Source: Chloroflexota bacterium (lineage in GTDB: Bacteria > Chloroflexota > Anaerolineae > Anaerolineales > Anaerolineaceae). Taken from it: 38,981 bases of DNA. The notes under the pieces are model-generated. The model saw nothing but the letters and a program-made list of their open reading frames with translations, did not search any database and was not told where the DNA came from. Position 1 is the first letter of the stretch. The number at the start of each line of letters is the position of its first letter. The stretch spans positions 1-38,981 of the forward strand of contig JAKOSR010000065.1 in the NCBI GenBank assembly GCA_029777225.1, written 5' to 3'. Shown piece after piece: positions 18,275 to 27,022 of this stretch. A program made the translations under genes and the position numbers.

Positions 18275-18389
18275 AAGAACCCCAGGCCGGCATGCTATCT
18301 TTGTTCCTATCTTTATGACATATGGAAACACGCGGGCAGCATCTGCGATAAAATTGGGCGGAAAAAAACTTCATTAGGAAAGCTGCCTT

Positions 18390-20084
18390 TTGTCCATGCA
18401 AAAAAGGATATTCCCCCGGATGACACAATTGGTCATCGCGATTTCACTTGTTCTATCCGCGTGTGCGCAAATACCAGTGAGCACATCCGAACCCGCGCCG
18501 GCGGCGACGCTTGAACCCACAAGCACGCAGGAAACCCCGACAGCGCTGGCCAACGCGACGCCGACCTCCACACCAACTAGCGCGCCAGTGACATTGTGGG
18601 TGAACCCCGCGTTACCAGAGGATTTCAAAAAGCCGCTGCTTGAGCAGAGCAGATACCCTATCTTGACGGACCCGGAAAGCGCGGATCTGCTGGTTTTGGT
18701 CGGAGACGCGGAGGGAAAACCCCTGGGAGAGTGGGTATACGCCTTGGTGGCCCCGTTTGACACGGTCCAGGACGAGGCCAGCGCTGACGATTTGCTCTCG
18801 TTCTGGCAGCAAGGAAGCCCATTTGGCGCGAAGGAGCTTGTGATGGGTGAGGGTACCTACACCATACTGAAGGAGTTGCTTGGGCAACCGGTTGGGATGG
18901 TGAGCCGCCTGCCTGATGAGGAGTTATTGAGCACGTGTTGGGCGACGAAGGGAACCTGGGCAATCATCCCCGTTGGTGCCATTGAACCCAAATGGAAGGT
19001 CATCGCGCTGGACGGCCAGTCGCCTTTGCATAAGGACTTTAATGCCTCAGCTTACGCGCTGAGTGTCCCGTTTGGATTGACCACCAGGAGCGGAAGTGAA
19101 GTGGCTGAGGCGGATGCCGCGTATTTGAGCGGGTTGGTGCCAGAGGGCAACCGGGACGCGACCAAGCTGGCCACGGTCATCCTGACCGGAGTCACCGCGC
19201 TGGTGCGGGCGACGGCCAAGGAAATGGAACTTTACGGGATTACCCGGCCGGGCGAGGTTATCGCGCCGGTCTTGCGCGAAGCGGATATCACCCACATCAG
19301 CAATGAAATCCCGTTCGCCAAGGACTGCCCACCGCCGCGTTGGGTGCAGGAAGAGGGACTGGTTTTTTGTTCTGATGACCGATATATCGCGCTGTTGGAA
19401 GAGGTCGGGACGGATGTGATAGAGCTTACGGGTGACCATTTCCAGGATTGGGGCGCGGAAGCTACCCTACATACCCTGGACATGTACGACGAGGAGGGCT
19501 GGCCATATTATGGCGGTGGAAGAAACATCGAGGAGGCCAAAGCGCCACTCAAGCTGGACGTAAATGGCAACAAGATTGCCTTTTTGGGGTGTAACGCGAA
19601 AGCCGCCGGATACGCGACCGCCAGCGAGACGAACCCGGGTGCCTACCACTGCGACATGGATTACATGACCCAGACAGTGCGGGAGCTGGTGAGCGAAGGC
19701 TACCTGCCGATTGTCACCTTCCAACACGAGGAGTTTTACCGCTGGGAGCCGGTTGAGGAGATGATTAGTGACTTTCAGCGAATGGCGGAAGCCGGGGCGG
19801 TGGTTGTCAGTGGTTCGCAGGCACACCAACCGCATAGGATGGAATTTTTCGGGAACTCGGTGCTGCGTTATGGCCTGGGTAACTTGTTTTTTGACCAGAA
19901 GGGTTGGTATCCTGATTCAGACAAAGCCTTCATCGACCGGCACGTTTTTTATGATGGCAAGTACCTGGGCGTGGAATTGCTGACCGTGCAATTCTTTGAT
20001 TATTCCCAGCCCGTCTGGATGACGCCGGAGGCACGGGCCTCGTTACTCAACCAGCTGTTTTCCAGCAGCGGTTGGGAACAATAA
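18390..20084 (+). CDS. CapA/PgsA-like lipoprotein with long N-terminal extension
   Basis: Lipobox LVLSAC; Thr/Pro-rich linker; CapA-like VILTGVTALVRATAKEMELYGI...READITHISNEIPF, DVIELTGDHFQDWG, TFQHEEFYRWEP, VVVSGSQAHQPHRMEFFGNSVLRYGLGNLFFDQ. Start TTG 18390 or ATG 18396. Confidence 0.8.
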   Translation: MSMQKRIFPRMTQLVIAISLVLSACAQIPVSTSEPAPAATLEPTSTQETPTALANATPTSTPTSAPVTLWVNPALPEDFKKPLLEQSRYPILTDPESADLLVLVGDAEGKPLGEWVYALVAPFDTVQDEASADDLLSFWQQGSPFGAKELVMGEGTYTILKELLGQPVGMVSRLPDEELLSTCWATKGTWAIIPVGAIEPKWKVIALDGQSPLHKDFNASAYALSVPFGLTTRSGSEVAEADAAYLSGLVPEGNRDATKLATVILTGVTALVRATAKEMELYGITRPGEVIAPVLREADITHISNEIPFAKDCPPPRWVQEEGLVFCSDDRYIALLEEVGTDVIELTGDHFQDWGAEATLHTLDMYDEEGWPYYGGGRNIEEAKAPLKLDVNGNKIAFLGCNAKAAGYATASETNPGAYHCDMDYMTQTVRELVSEGYLPIVTFQHEEFYRWEPVEEMISDFQRMAEAGAVVVSGSQAHQPHRMEFFGNSVLRYGLGNLFFDQKGWYPDSDKAFIDRHVFYDGKYLGVELLTVQFFDYSQPVWMTPEARASLLNQLFSSSGWEQ

Positions 20085-20136
20085 GCTTAGCAGGTGTTTT
20101 GGGATAAACATCGACAAGACCCAGAGGAGGAGCAGG

Positions 20137-21339
20137 ATGAGCAAACAAAATAAACGCAAGGGTTTTGCAACAAGGCAAATCCATACGCAGAAGCTGGACC
20201 TCCCAGGAATCAACCCCATCAACCTGCCCATTTTCCAATCCAGCACGTTCGTTTTTGAGAGCGCGGCCCAAGGCGCGGCACGGTTCACGGGGGAGCAGGA
20301 AGGCTATATATACACACGTCTGTCCAACCCGAGCTCTGACGAAGTCGCCCGGACGGTGGCCGACCTGGAGAACGCGGAAAGCGGACTTGCACTCGCCTCG
20401 GGCATGGGTGCTGTTTCGACGTGCCTGTTCTCGGCGCTAAAAAGCGGAGACCACATCCTGGCCGATGAGTACCTCTACAGCGCCACGTACAAGCTGATGA
20501 GTAACGTGCTGCCTCGTTATGGCATCGAGACTTCCTTCGTGGACCTGAATAACCTGGACTTATTGCGCGAAAACCTGCGAGAGAACACGCGTGTGGTCTA
20601 CCTGGAAAGCCCCACCAACCCCGGACTGAAAATCATTGACATCGCAGCTGTGGCTGGAGCGGTGCATGAAGTAAATCCAGAAATCCGTGTGGTTGTGGAC
20701 AACACGTTTTGCACACCTTATTTGCAGCGTCCCCTGGACCTTGGCGCGGATGTGGTGTTGCATTCGGCCACCAAATACCTGAACGGTCATGGCGATGTGA
20801 TTGGGGGTGTACTTTGCGGGAAGATCGACTTTATCAACCGCTGCCGGGATGTGGGTTTGAAGCTCATTACGGGCGCGGTGTTGAGTCCATTCGATAGCTT
20901 TCTCGTAGCCAGGGGATTAAAAACACTGGACATTCGCATGGAAAAGCACTGCAAGAATGCCGCGACGATCGCGAATTTCCTGCATGAGCATCCGAAGGTG
21001 GCCCGGGTGAACTACCCAGGCTTGCCCGATTTCCCAGGTTACGCGGTGGCCAAAAAGCAAATGACCTTGCCAGGTGGGATGATTTCGTTTGAACTAAAAA
21101 CCTCCAGGGAAAAAACTGAGCAATTTGTCAACGGACTGCAGGTGTGCACTCTGGCCGTGAGCCTTGGGGATGTGCAGACGCTGATTGAACATCCCGCCTC
21201 GATGACGCACAAGCTGTTAAGCCGGCAGGAATTGCAGAAGGCCGAAATCACGGACAGCCTGTTAAGGCTTTCCGTGGGTTTGGAAGATGTTGAAGACCTG
21301 TTACAGGATTTGCAATGCCAGTTGGACAAGGTTCCTTAA
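20137..21339 (+). CDS. PLP-dependent trans-sulfuration enzyme (cystathionine gamma-synthase / methionine gamma-lyase family)
   Basis: YTRLSNPSSDEVARTVADLENAESGLALASGMGAV; VVDNTFCTPYLQRPLDLGADVVLHSATKYLNGHGDVIGG (PLP Lys); exact specificity not resolved. Confidence 0.9.
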   Translation: MSKQNKRKGFATRQIHTQKLDLPGINPINLPIFQSSTFVFESAAQGAARFTGEQEGYIYTRLSNPSSDEVARTVADLENAESGLALASGMGAVSTCLFSALKSGDHILADEYLYSATYKLMSNVLPRYGIETSFVDLNNLDLLRENLRENTRVVYLESPTNPGLKIIDIAAVAGAVHEVNPEIRVVVDNTFCTPYLQRPLDLGADVVLHSATKYLNGHGDVIGGVLCGKIDFINRCRDVGLKLITGAVLSPFDSFLVARGLKTLDIRMEKHCKNAATIANFLHEHPKVARVNYPGLPDFPGYAVAKKQMTLPGGMISFELKTSREKTEQFVNGLQVCTLAVSLGDVQTLIEHPASMTHKLLSRQELQKAEITDSLLRLSVGLEDVEDLLQDLQCQLDKVP

Positions 21340-21506
21340 GGATTAAGGTATGGGGGGGATTATTCCATGGAGATATGTGGTTAGGTAATCCTTTCGCGGA
21401 TAGGGTAGGAACTAATCAATAGCGATATGAAATTCTTGGGGGTCTGCGCGTGGTAATTCTGATTTTGCCCAACCGGCGACGATCGGAATTGTCCGCTCAG
21501 TACAGG

Positions 21507-21536
21507 TAAAAAAAACAACCCGGTAATAATACCGGG
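21507..21536 (-). terminator. Rho-independent terminator of tRNA-Glu
   Basis: On the minus strand CCCGGTA-ttat-TACCGGG followed after TTG by T8. Confidence 0.85.
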
Positions 21537-21543
21537 CTGACAG

Positions 21544-21615
21544 TGCCCCTACAGGGATTCGAACCCTGGTTTTAGCCTTGAAAGGGCTGCGTCCTAACCA
21601 CTAGACAATAGGGGC
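21544..21615 (-). tRNA. tRNA-Glu(UUC)
   Basis: Minus strand GCCCCTATTGTCTAGTGGTTAGGACGCAGCCCTTTCAAGGCTAAAACCAGGGTTCGAATCCCTGTAGGGGC: 7-bp acceptor stem, anticodon loop CTTTCAA, T-loop GGTTCGAATCC. Confidence 0.95.
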
Positions 21616-21631
21616 ATGCTTTGAGACCGGT

Positions 21632-21660
21632 ATTCTACCAGAGGAAATTTTTCGGGTCAA
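21632..21660 (-). promoter_or_regulatory. Sigma70-type promoter of tRNA-Glu
   Basis: Minus strand TTGACC - 17 nt - TAGAAT just upstream of the tRNA. Confidence 0.7.
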
Positions 21661-21767
21661 GGTGAAAAACCACCAAAATGGCTATTCCAGTCTTTTTCAT
21701 TTCGTGCATGATAGCTGGGGTATAATATCGCTGTTCTGAACAGGTGCGCTTGCAGGCAATTCCCAGC

Positions 21768-21796
21768 TTGACTCCCAACTGTTCTTGATATATAAT
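21768..21796 (+). promoter_or_regulatory. Strong sigma70-type promoter of rplU-rpmA-rpmE
   Basis: TTGACT - 17 nt - TATAAT. Confidence 0.8.
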
Positions 21797-21906
21797 GACC
21801 TTTCGTTGCCCCGGCGCATTTAGCTGGGGTAAATTGTGTAAACCAACTTTCCCGTTACCGGGCGGTGACACGCCAGGAAAATGGTTAAGTGAAGATTGGA
21901 GAGAAA

Positions 21907-22224
21907 ATGAAATATGCAATTGTTGAAGCGGGCGGTAAACAATACCGCGCCGAAGAAGGAAAGACTCTGACGGTCGACCTTCTGCCCGCGAAAGTCGGCG
22001 AAGCTATATCGCTCGACAAAGTTCTACTTATCGTCGATGGTGATGTTGTGAAGGTGGGTTCCCCGTATGTTGCCGGCGCGAGCTTGAGCACGAAGGTGGT
22101 GGACCACATCAAAGGCAACAAGATTCTCATCTTCAAATACAAACCGAAGATTGCCTATCGCCGGCGCGCCGGTCATCGTCAACAATACACCAGGCTTCTG
22201 GTTGATTCAATTCTTACGGAGTAG
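21907..22224 (+). CDS. rplU: 50S ribosomal protein L21
   Basis: [26 protein letters not shown]...[26 protein letters not shown]. Confidence 0.96.
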   Translation: MKYAIVEAGGKQYRAEEGKTLTVDLLPAKVGEAISLDKVLLIVDGDVVKVGSPYVAGASLSTKVVDHIKGNKILIFKYKPKIAYRRRAGHRQQYTRLLVDSILTE

Positions 22225-22229
22225 GTAAC

Positions 22230-22508
22230 ATGGCCCACAAAAAAGGTGGCGGGTCTTCCCGCAACGGCCGCGACAGCGCAGGACAGCGTCTCGGCATCAA
22301 AAAATTTGGTGGTGAACACGTGCTCAGTGGCAACATTCTTGTCCGCCAGCATGGCACCAAGGTCCATCCCGGCTGGAATGTTGGACAAGGCCGTGATTAC
22401 ACATTATTTGCAACCATCGAAGGTTTCGTGAAGTATGAAACCCTTCCTGGCGGTAGGAAAAAGGTCCATGTTTTTGAACAGCCTGAAGGACTTGCGAAAG
22501 GCAACTAA
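22230..22508 (+). CDS. rpmA: 50S ribosomal protein L27
   Basis: [48 protein letters not shown]. Confidence 0.97.
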   Translation: MAHKKGGGSSRNGRDSAGQRLGIKKFGGEHVLSGNILVRQHGTKVHPGWNVGQGRDYTLFATIEGFVKYETLPGGRKKVHVFEQPEGLAKGN

Positions 22509-22511
22509 CCC

Positions 22512-22991
22512 ATGAAAACCAAGATTCAACCTAAATACTACCCGAACGCCAAGGTCACTTGCGCGTCCTGTGGCGCGACCTGGACAACCGGTTCCACCAT
22601 TCCGGAAATTCGCACCGAAGTTTGCTCGAACTGCCATCCTTTCTACACCGGACAGCAAGCTCGCATTTTGGACCGCGAAGGCCAGGTGGATCGTTTCTAC
22701 AAGCGTCTGCAGGTTCGTCAGGATTATGTCAACGAACAAAAAACCGCTTCCGAATCACGCACTTCTCTCAGTCGCCCAGTGGCAGAGTTCAAACTGGCAG
22801 CCAGATCCCTGGAAGCGCTTGCCGCCGCTGGTATCACCACCGTTGGCGACGTGCTGGCCCGCCTTGAGGGCGGAGAGAAAGCCTTGTTGGAAGTTGAAGG
22901 CTTCGGACGCAAATCTTTGATTGACCTTAAGAAACAGCTGCGCCAGATGGGCTATGAACTCCCCGCCGCGGCCTCAGAAATTGAAGTGTAG
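22512..22991 (+). CDS. rpmE: 50S ribosomal protein L31 with C-terminal RNAP alpha-CTD-like domain
   Basis: N-terminal Zn-type bL31 MKTKIQPKYYPNAKVTCASCGATWTTGST...VCSNCHPFYTG; residues 87-150 SRPVAEFKLAARSLEALAAAGITTVGDVLARLEGGEKALLEVEGFGRKSLIDLKKQLRQMGYEL resemble alpha-CTD; single uninterrupted frame. Confidence 0.93.
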   Translation: MKTKIQPKYYPNAKVTCASCGATWTTGSTIPEIRTEVCSNCHPFYTGQQARILDREGQVDRFYKRLQVRQDYVNEQKTASESRTSLSRPVAEFKLAARSLEALAAAGITTVGDVLARLEGGEKALLEVEGFGRKSLIDLKKQLRQMGYELPAAASEIEV

Positions 22992-23021
22992 CTTTCAGAC
23001 GACGCATTTTAAAGTAAACTT

Positions 23022-23049
23022 AACAGGCAGGTTATCCTGCCTGTTTTTT
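23022..23049 (+). terminator. Rho-independent terminator after rpmE
   Basis: AACAGGCAGG-ttat-CCTGCCTGTT followed by T-tract. Confidence 0.9.
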
Positions 23050-23088
23050 TATTATCCATAAGCAAATTACAGGATTCGAGGAGCATAT

Positions 23089-23661
23089 ATGAGACACCAA
23101 TACGGATCTGTGGAAGTCATCACCGGTTCGATGTTTTGTGGAAAAACAGAGGAGCTTATTCGGAGATTGCGCCGGGCCACCATTGCCAAACAAAAAGTGC
23201 AGGTTTTCAAACCGGTCATCGATGACCGGTATTCCTACAGCAAAGTTAGGTCCCATTCTGGGGCAGATTTCGAGGCTTTTCCCGTGAATACCTCGGGCGA
23301 AATCCTGGAAAAGTTGGACCCAACAGCAACGGTGGTAGGTATTGACGAAGCGCAGTTTTTTGATGACGGGATTGTGGATGTGGTCAGCGCGCTGGCTGAA
23401 CGTGATTTGCGTGTTATCGTGACCGGACTCGACACGGACTTTCGTGGTGAACCTTTTGGCTGCATGCCTACGCTGATGGCGAAGGCCGATAAACTGGACA
23501 AACTCTCCGCGATTTGCATGGTTTGTGGCGAGCCGGCATCGCGGACGCAACGACTGGTGAATGGTTCGCCGGCCCATTATGACGACCCCATCGTGATTGT
23601 GGGCGCCTCTGAAATGTACGAAGCACGTTGCAGGCGCTGCCACAGCGTTCCGCGGAAGTGA
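23089..23661 (+). CDS. tdk: Thymidine kinase
   Basis: [24 protein letters not shown] (P-loop), [26 protein letters not shown], Zn Cys pairs CMVCG / CRRCH. Confidence 0.95.
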   Translation: MRHQYGSVEVITGSMFCGKTEELIRRLRRATIAKQKVQVFKPVIDDRYSYSKVRSHSGADFEAFPVNTSGEILEKLDPTATVVGIDEAQFFDDGIVDVVSALAERDLRVIVTGLDTDFRGEPFGCMPTLMAKADKLDKLSAICMVCGEPASRTQRLVNGSPAHYDDPIVIVGASEMYEARCRRCHSVPRK

Positions 23662-23668
23662 GGTAAGG

Positions 23669-24232
23669 ATGGTACAAGCCTGGCAGGATTTCATTGACTT
23701 TACCCTGTTCTCAGAAGAACAAATCCAGGCGCGCATTCGCGAGCTGGGAGAGCAAATCTCACGGGACTACGCCGGAAAAGAGTTGCTTGTGGTCTGCATC
23801 CTGCGGGGCGGGGTGATGTTCACCACCGACCTCATCAAGCAGATTACGGTGCCGCTGGCCGTGGAATTCATGGCGGTTTCGTCCTATGGTGTGGGCGCGC
23901 GGAAATCCGAGGGGGAAGTGCGCATCACGCTGGACCTGAACACCAGTATCGCAAAGAAACATGTTTTAATCGTGGAAGACATCATCGATAGCGGCCATAC
24001 GCTCGCGTCTGTAATTGAACTTCTGAAGACGCGTGACCCGGCCTCGCTATACGTGTGCACCTTGCTGGACAAGTACTCCAGGCGTGAAGTGGAGGTGCCC
24101 ATTCGATACGCGGGCTTTCCAATTGAAAATCATTTTGTCTTCGGTTATGGCCTGGATATGGACGAGTACTACCGAAACCTGCCTTTCATTGGCACTGTGA
24201 ACCTGGATAAGTATGTACCTCCAAGTGGATGA
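23669..24232 (+). CDS. hpt: Hypoxanthine phosphoribosyltransferase
   Basis: VVCILRGGVMFTTDLI, PRPP motif VLIVEDIIDSGHTL; ATG at 23669 preferred. Confidence 0.93.
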   Translation: MVQAWQDFIDFTLFSEEQIQARIRELGEQISRDYAGKELLVVCILRGGVMFTTDLIKQITVPLAVEFMAVSSYGVGARKSEGEVRITLDLNTSIAKKHVLIVEDIIDSGHTLASVIELLKTRDPASLYVCTLLDKYSRREVEVPIRYAGFPIENHFVFGYGLDMDEYYRNLPFIGTVNLDKYVPPSG

Positions 24233-25718
24233 GCGAACCTCCCGCATCCTGCGAACAATCCAGCGATGCAATCCAAACAAGAGCCCGGTCTACCTGGTGG
24301 GTGGGGCGGTGCGGGACCTGGTGTTGGGATTACCCACCCGGGACCTGGATTTTGTCACCGCGAAGGGGTCGATGGCCCTGTCTGCTGCTGCCCGGAAGCA
24401 ATTGGGCGGGGTGGGCTTTACGCTGGATGATGAGCGGGAGACGGCGAGGGTCATCCTTAACCAGGGGAAAGTGGACGAGCTCAGCCTGGATTTTGTGCGG
24501 TTTAGCGGGGAAGACCTGCAGGCTGACCTGAGAGCCAGGGACTTTACCATCAACGCGATGGCATTGGCGTTGGACACTCCCGACCAAGTGATTGACCCGT
24601 TGGGGGGCCTGGAAGACCTGAAGGCTCGCATTTTGCGGGTGGCTTCGGCGGAATCAATGGCGCTGGACCCACTGAGGGTCATCCGCGGTGTACGCATGGC
24701 ACGGGGCTATGATTTGAGCATTGACCCTGAAACTGAGAGGCTTATGCGCGTAGCTACTAAGGGTTTGGGGCGAATCACGGGTGAAAGAATCCGGGATGAG
24801 TTCTTTAAAATACTCGAATTGCCAGGCAAAGCCCGTTCAATCGAACTGATGGACCAGTTGGGAATCGTGGATGAACTTTGGCCGGAATTTAAGGCCGTCA
24901 AGCAAATGGAAGCCATACCCCCGCATACGCATCCACTCTGGAAGCATACCCTTCAGGTCATTTACTACCTGGAAGCCATCATGCAAACACTGGAACCTGG
25001 CGCTGAGGGAATGGGTAGCAGGTACGGGTTGGTGGGTATCGGGGATATTCTTTTTCCCTATCAACAGGAAATTGTACGGCACCTGGAGAGGTCCGGCCCG
25101 AATGGCAGAAGGCGGGAGGAACTGCTTTTCTTAGCCGCTCTTTGCCATGACCTGGGCAAACCTGAAACGCGCTCGGTTGACCAGGAAGGGAAGACCCATT
25201 TCTACCGGCACGCGGAAGAGGGCGTCGCCATCACAGAGGAAATTGGTAACCGATTGAAATTGGCAAACGAGGAAAAGGCCTACCTCGCGAGCGTGGTCGG
25301 CAACCATATGCGATTGCATCTCCTGGCAAACGAACCTGCCAAACCAAGCGACCGGGCGATTTACCGCTACTTCCAAGCTTGTGAGGGCCAGGGAGTGGAT
25401 ATTGCTCTGCTTAGCGTGGCTGACCTCGCAGCCACCTATGAAAACCGTTTGACCTTGGAGAGATTTACACGAGAATTGGTTGTTGTAGTGGACGTGATCG
25501 AAGCCTGGTTTAAGCGAAAACAGCAGGTCATCGACCCGATTCCCTTGCTGAATGGAGACATGCTGCAGCAGGAATTAGGCCTTGCAGCCGGCAGGGAGTT
25601 GGGGTTGGTTTTGCGCCGATTGAAGGAAGCCCAGGCGTCAGGTGAAGTCAACGACCGGGAAGAAGCCCTGGCTTATGCCAGAAAAATCCTGGCGGAAGGC
25701 GAGGCAGGTGAAAGATGA
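24213..25718 (+). CDS. CCA tRNA nucleotidyltransferase / poly(A) polymerase family protein with HD domain
   Basis: VYLVGGAVRDLVLGLPTRDLDFVT, RARDFTINAMAL, RVIRGVRMA; HD motif AALCHDLGKP. Confidence 0.9.
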   Translation: MYLQVDERTSRILRTIQRCNPNKSPVYLVGGAVRDLVLGLPTRDLDFVTAKGSMALSAAARKQLGGVGFTLDDERETARVILNQGKVDELSLDFVRFSGEDLQADLRARDFTINAMALALDTPDQVIDPLGGLEDLKARILRVASAESMALDPLRVIRGVRMARGYDLSIDPETERLMRVATKGLGRITGERIRDEFFKILELPGKARSIELMDQLGIVDELWPEFKAVKQMEAIPPHTHPLWKHTLQVIYYLEAIMQTLEPGAEGMGSRYGLVGIGDILFPYQQEIVRHLERSGPNGRRREELLFLAALCHDLGKPETRSVDQEGKTHFYRHAEEGVAITEEIGNRLKLANEEKAYLASVVGNHMRLHLLANEPAKPSDRAIYRYFQACEGQGVDIALLSVADLAATYENRLTLERFTRELVVVVDVIEAWFKRKQQVIDPIPLLNGDMLQQELGLAAGRELGLVLRRLKEAQASGEVNDREEALAYARKILAEGEAGER

Positions 25719-26473
25719 AAATCAAGCTGGATGAGATGGAGATGGTTTTAGATGACATTGGTTCAGGCAAAGACATCCTTTTGGTGCATGGCCTGGGCCT
25801 TAACCGCGGCATTTGGAGGCCAATCGCGGACCTTTACGGCGACCAGGCGCGTTTTATCCTGCCTGATATGCGAGGGCATGGGGAAAGCAGCCTTGGAAAC
25901 CCTGCGGAAAGCATGGAACAATTCGCGCAGGATTTGGTCCGATTGCTTGACGCGCTGGGGATTGAAAAAGTTGTTTTAGGCGGGCATTCCATGGGGGGCT
26001 ATATCGCGCTGGCATTCGCGGAGCGATACCCGGAACGTTTGGAAGCGCTGGCCATGATCGCGACCAACGCGAGGGCCGACGCGCCACAAAAACGCGCTGA
26101 CCGGCTGGCGGACGCGGAAGAGGTTATGTGTTTGGGGACCGCGCGTTATGCCATAAAACTGGCAGAGCGTTTGTCTGACCAACCAAAAGTCATTGCTGAG
26201 ATGGAAGAAGTCATCGCGGCGACGCCCCCCGAGGGCTTGCGGAACGTGCTGCGGGCCATCGCGGGCCGGCCAAACCGGGCAGCGGTGTTGGCGGGATTGA
26301 GACAGCCATTATTGGTTGTTGCCGGCAGGGAAGACAAAATAAGTAACAGGGAGACTGCTGAGGAGATGCGTGACCTCAACCAGCACAGCCGGCTGGTGGT
26401 CTTTCCCGGAGTTGGACATATGCCCATGTTGGAGGCACCGCTCGCGCTCGGGGCGCTGCTGTTGACGCTTTAG
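25715..26473 (+). CDS. Alpha/beta hydrolase
   Basis: ILLVHGLGLNRGIWRP, nucleophile elbow VVLGGHSMGGYIAL, catalytic His GVGHMPMLE. Confidence 0.9.
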   Translation: MKIKLDEMEMVLDDIGSGKDILLVHGLGLNRGIWRPIADLYGDQARFILPDMRGHGESSLGNPAESMEQFAQDLVRLLDALGIEKVVLGGHSMGGYIALAFAERYPERLEALAMIATNARADAPQKRADRLADAEEVMCLGTARYAIKLAERLSDQPKVIAEMEEVIAATPPEGLRNVLRAIAGRPNRAAVLAGLRQPLLVVAGREDKISNRETAEEMRDLNQHSRLVVFPGVGHMPMLEAPLALGALLLTL

Positions 26474-26482
26474 GAAGGGACC

Positions 26483-27022
26483 ATGACAGAATTGGATTTC
26501 ATTTTCAATCGTCGAAGCATACGAAAATTCACCGAGCAGCCCATCACTGATGAGACCGTTGAGCTGCTGCTTAAGGCTGCCATGGCCGCCCCTTCCGCGA
26601 TTAATTCAAAGCCATGGTCTTTTGTCGTGGTGAGAGACCCTGTAAAGTTGCAGGCCATCCGCGCGGAACTTCTGTTTGGCAAAATGAACGCGCCATGCGC
26701 CATCGCGGTGTGTGGCGATTTGCGAGGATTAAAAACCCAGGTCATCGAACGATTTTGGCAGCAGGACTGTAGCGCGGCCACAGAGAACCTGCTGTTGGCC
26801 GCGACAGCGCTGGGCTTGGGGTCTGTGTGGTGCGGCGTTTACCCATCCCAGACTTTGGTAAAGCGAATCCAAGCCGGGTTGGGATTACCTGAAAAAGTGC
26901 TACCGCTCAACATCGTTTATGTAGGGTATCCGGGGGAGCAAAAGGACCCGCGCACGCAATACAATCCCCAACGTGTATTTCGAGAAAGCTTTGGGCAGCC
27001 CTGGTTAGGGGAGAAGCCTTAG
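26483..27022 (+). CDS. Nitroreductase family protein
   Basis: FIFNRRSIRKFTEQPITDETVELLLKAAMAAPSAINSKPWSFVVV; ATALGLGSVWCGVYP. Confidence 0.92.
   Translation: MTELDFIFNRRSIRKFTEQPITDETVELLLKAAMAAPSAINSKPWSFVVVRDPVKLQAIRAELLFGKMNAPCAIAVCGDLRGLKTQVIERFWQQDCSAATENLLLAATALGLGSVWCGVYPSQTLVKRIQAGLGLPEKVLPLNIVYVGYPGEQKDPRTQYNPQRVFRESFGQPWLGEKP

Noticed and set aside
21721-21726. Second TATAAT upstream of rplU as a tandem promoter
   Set aside because: No convincing -35 at proper spacing; the TTGACT-17-TATAAT at 21768-21796 is much better.
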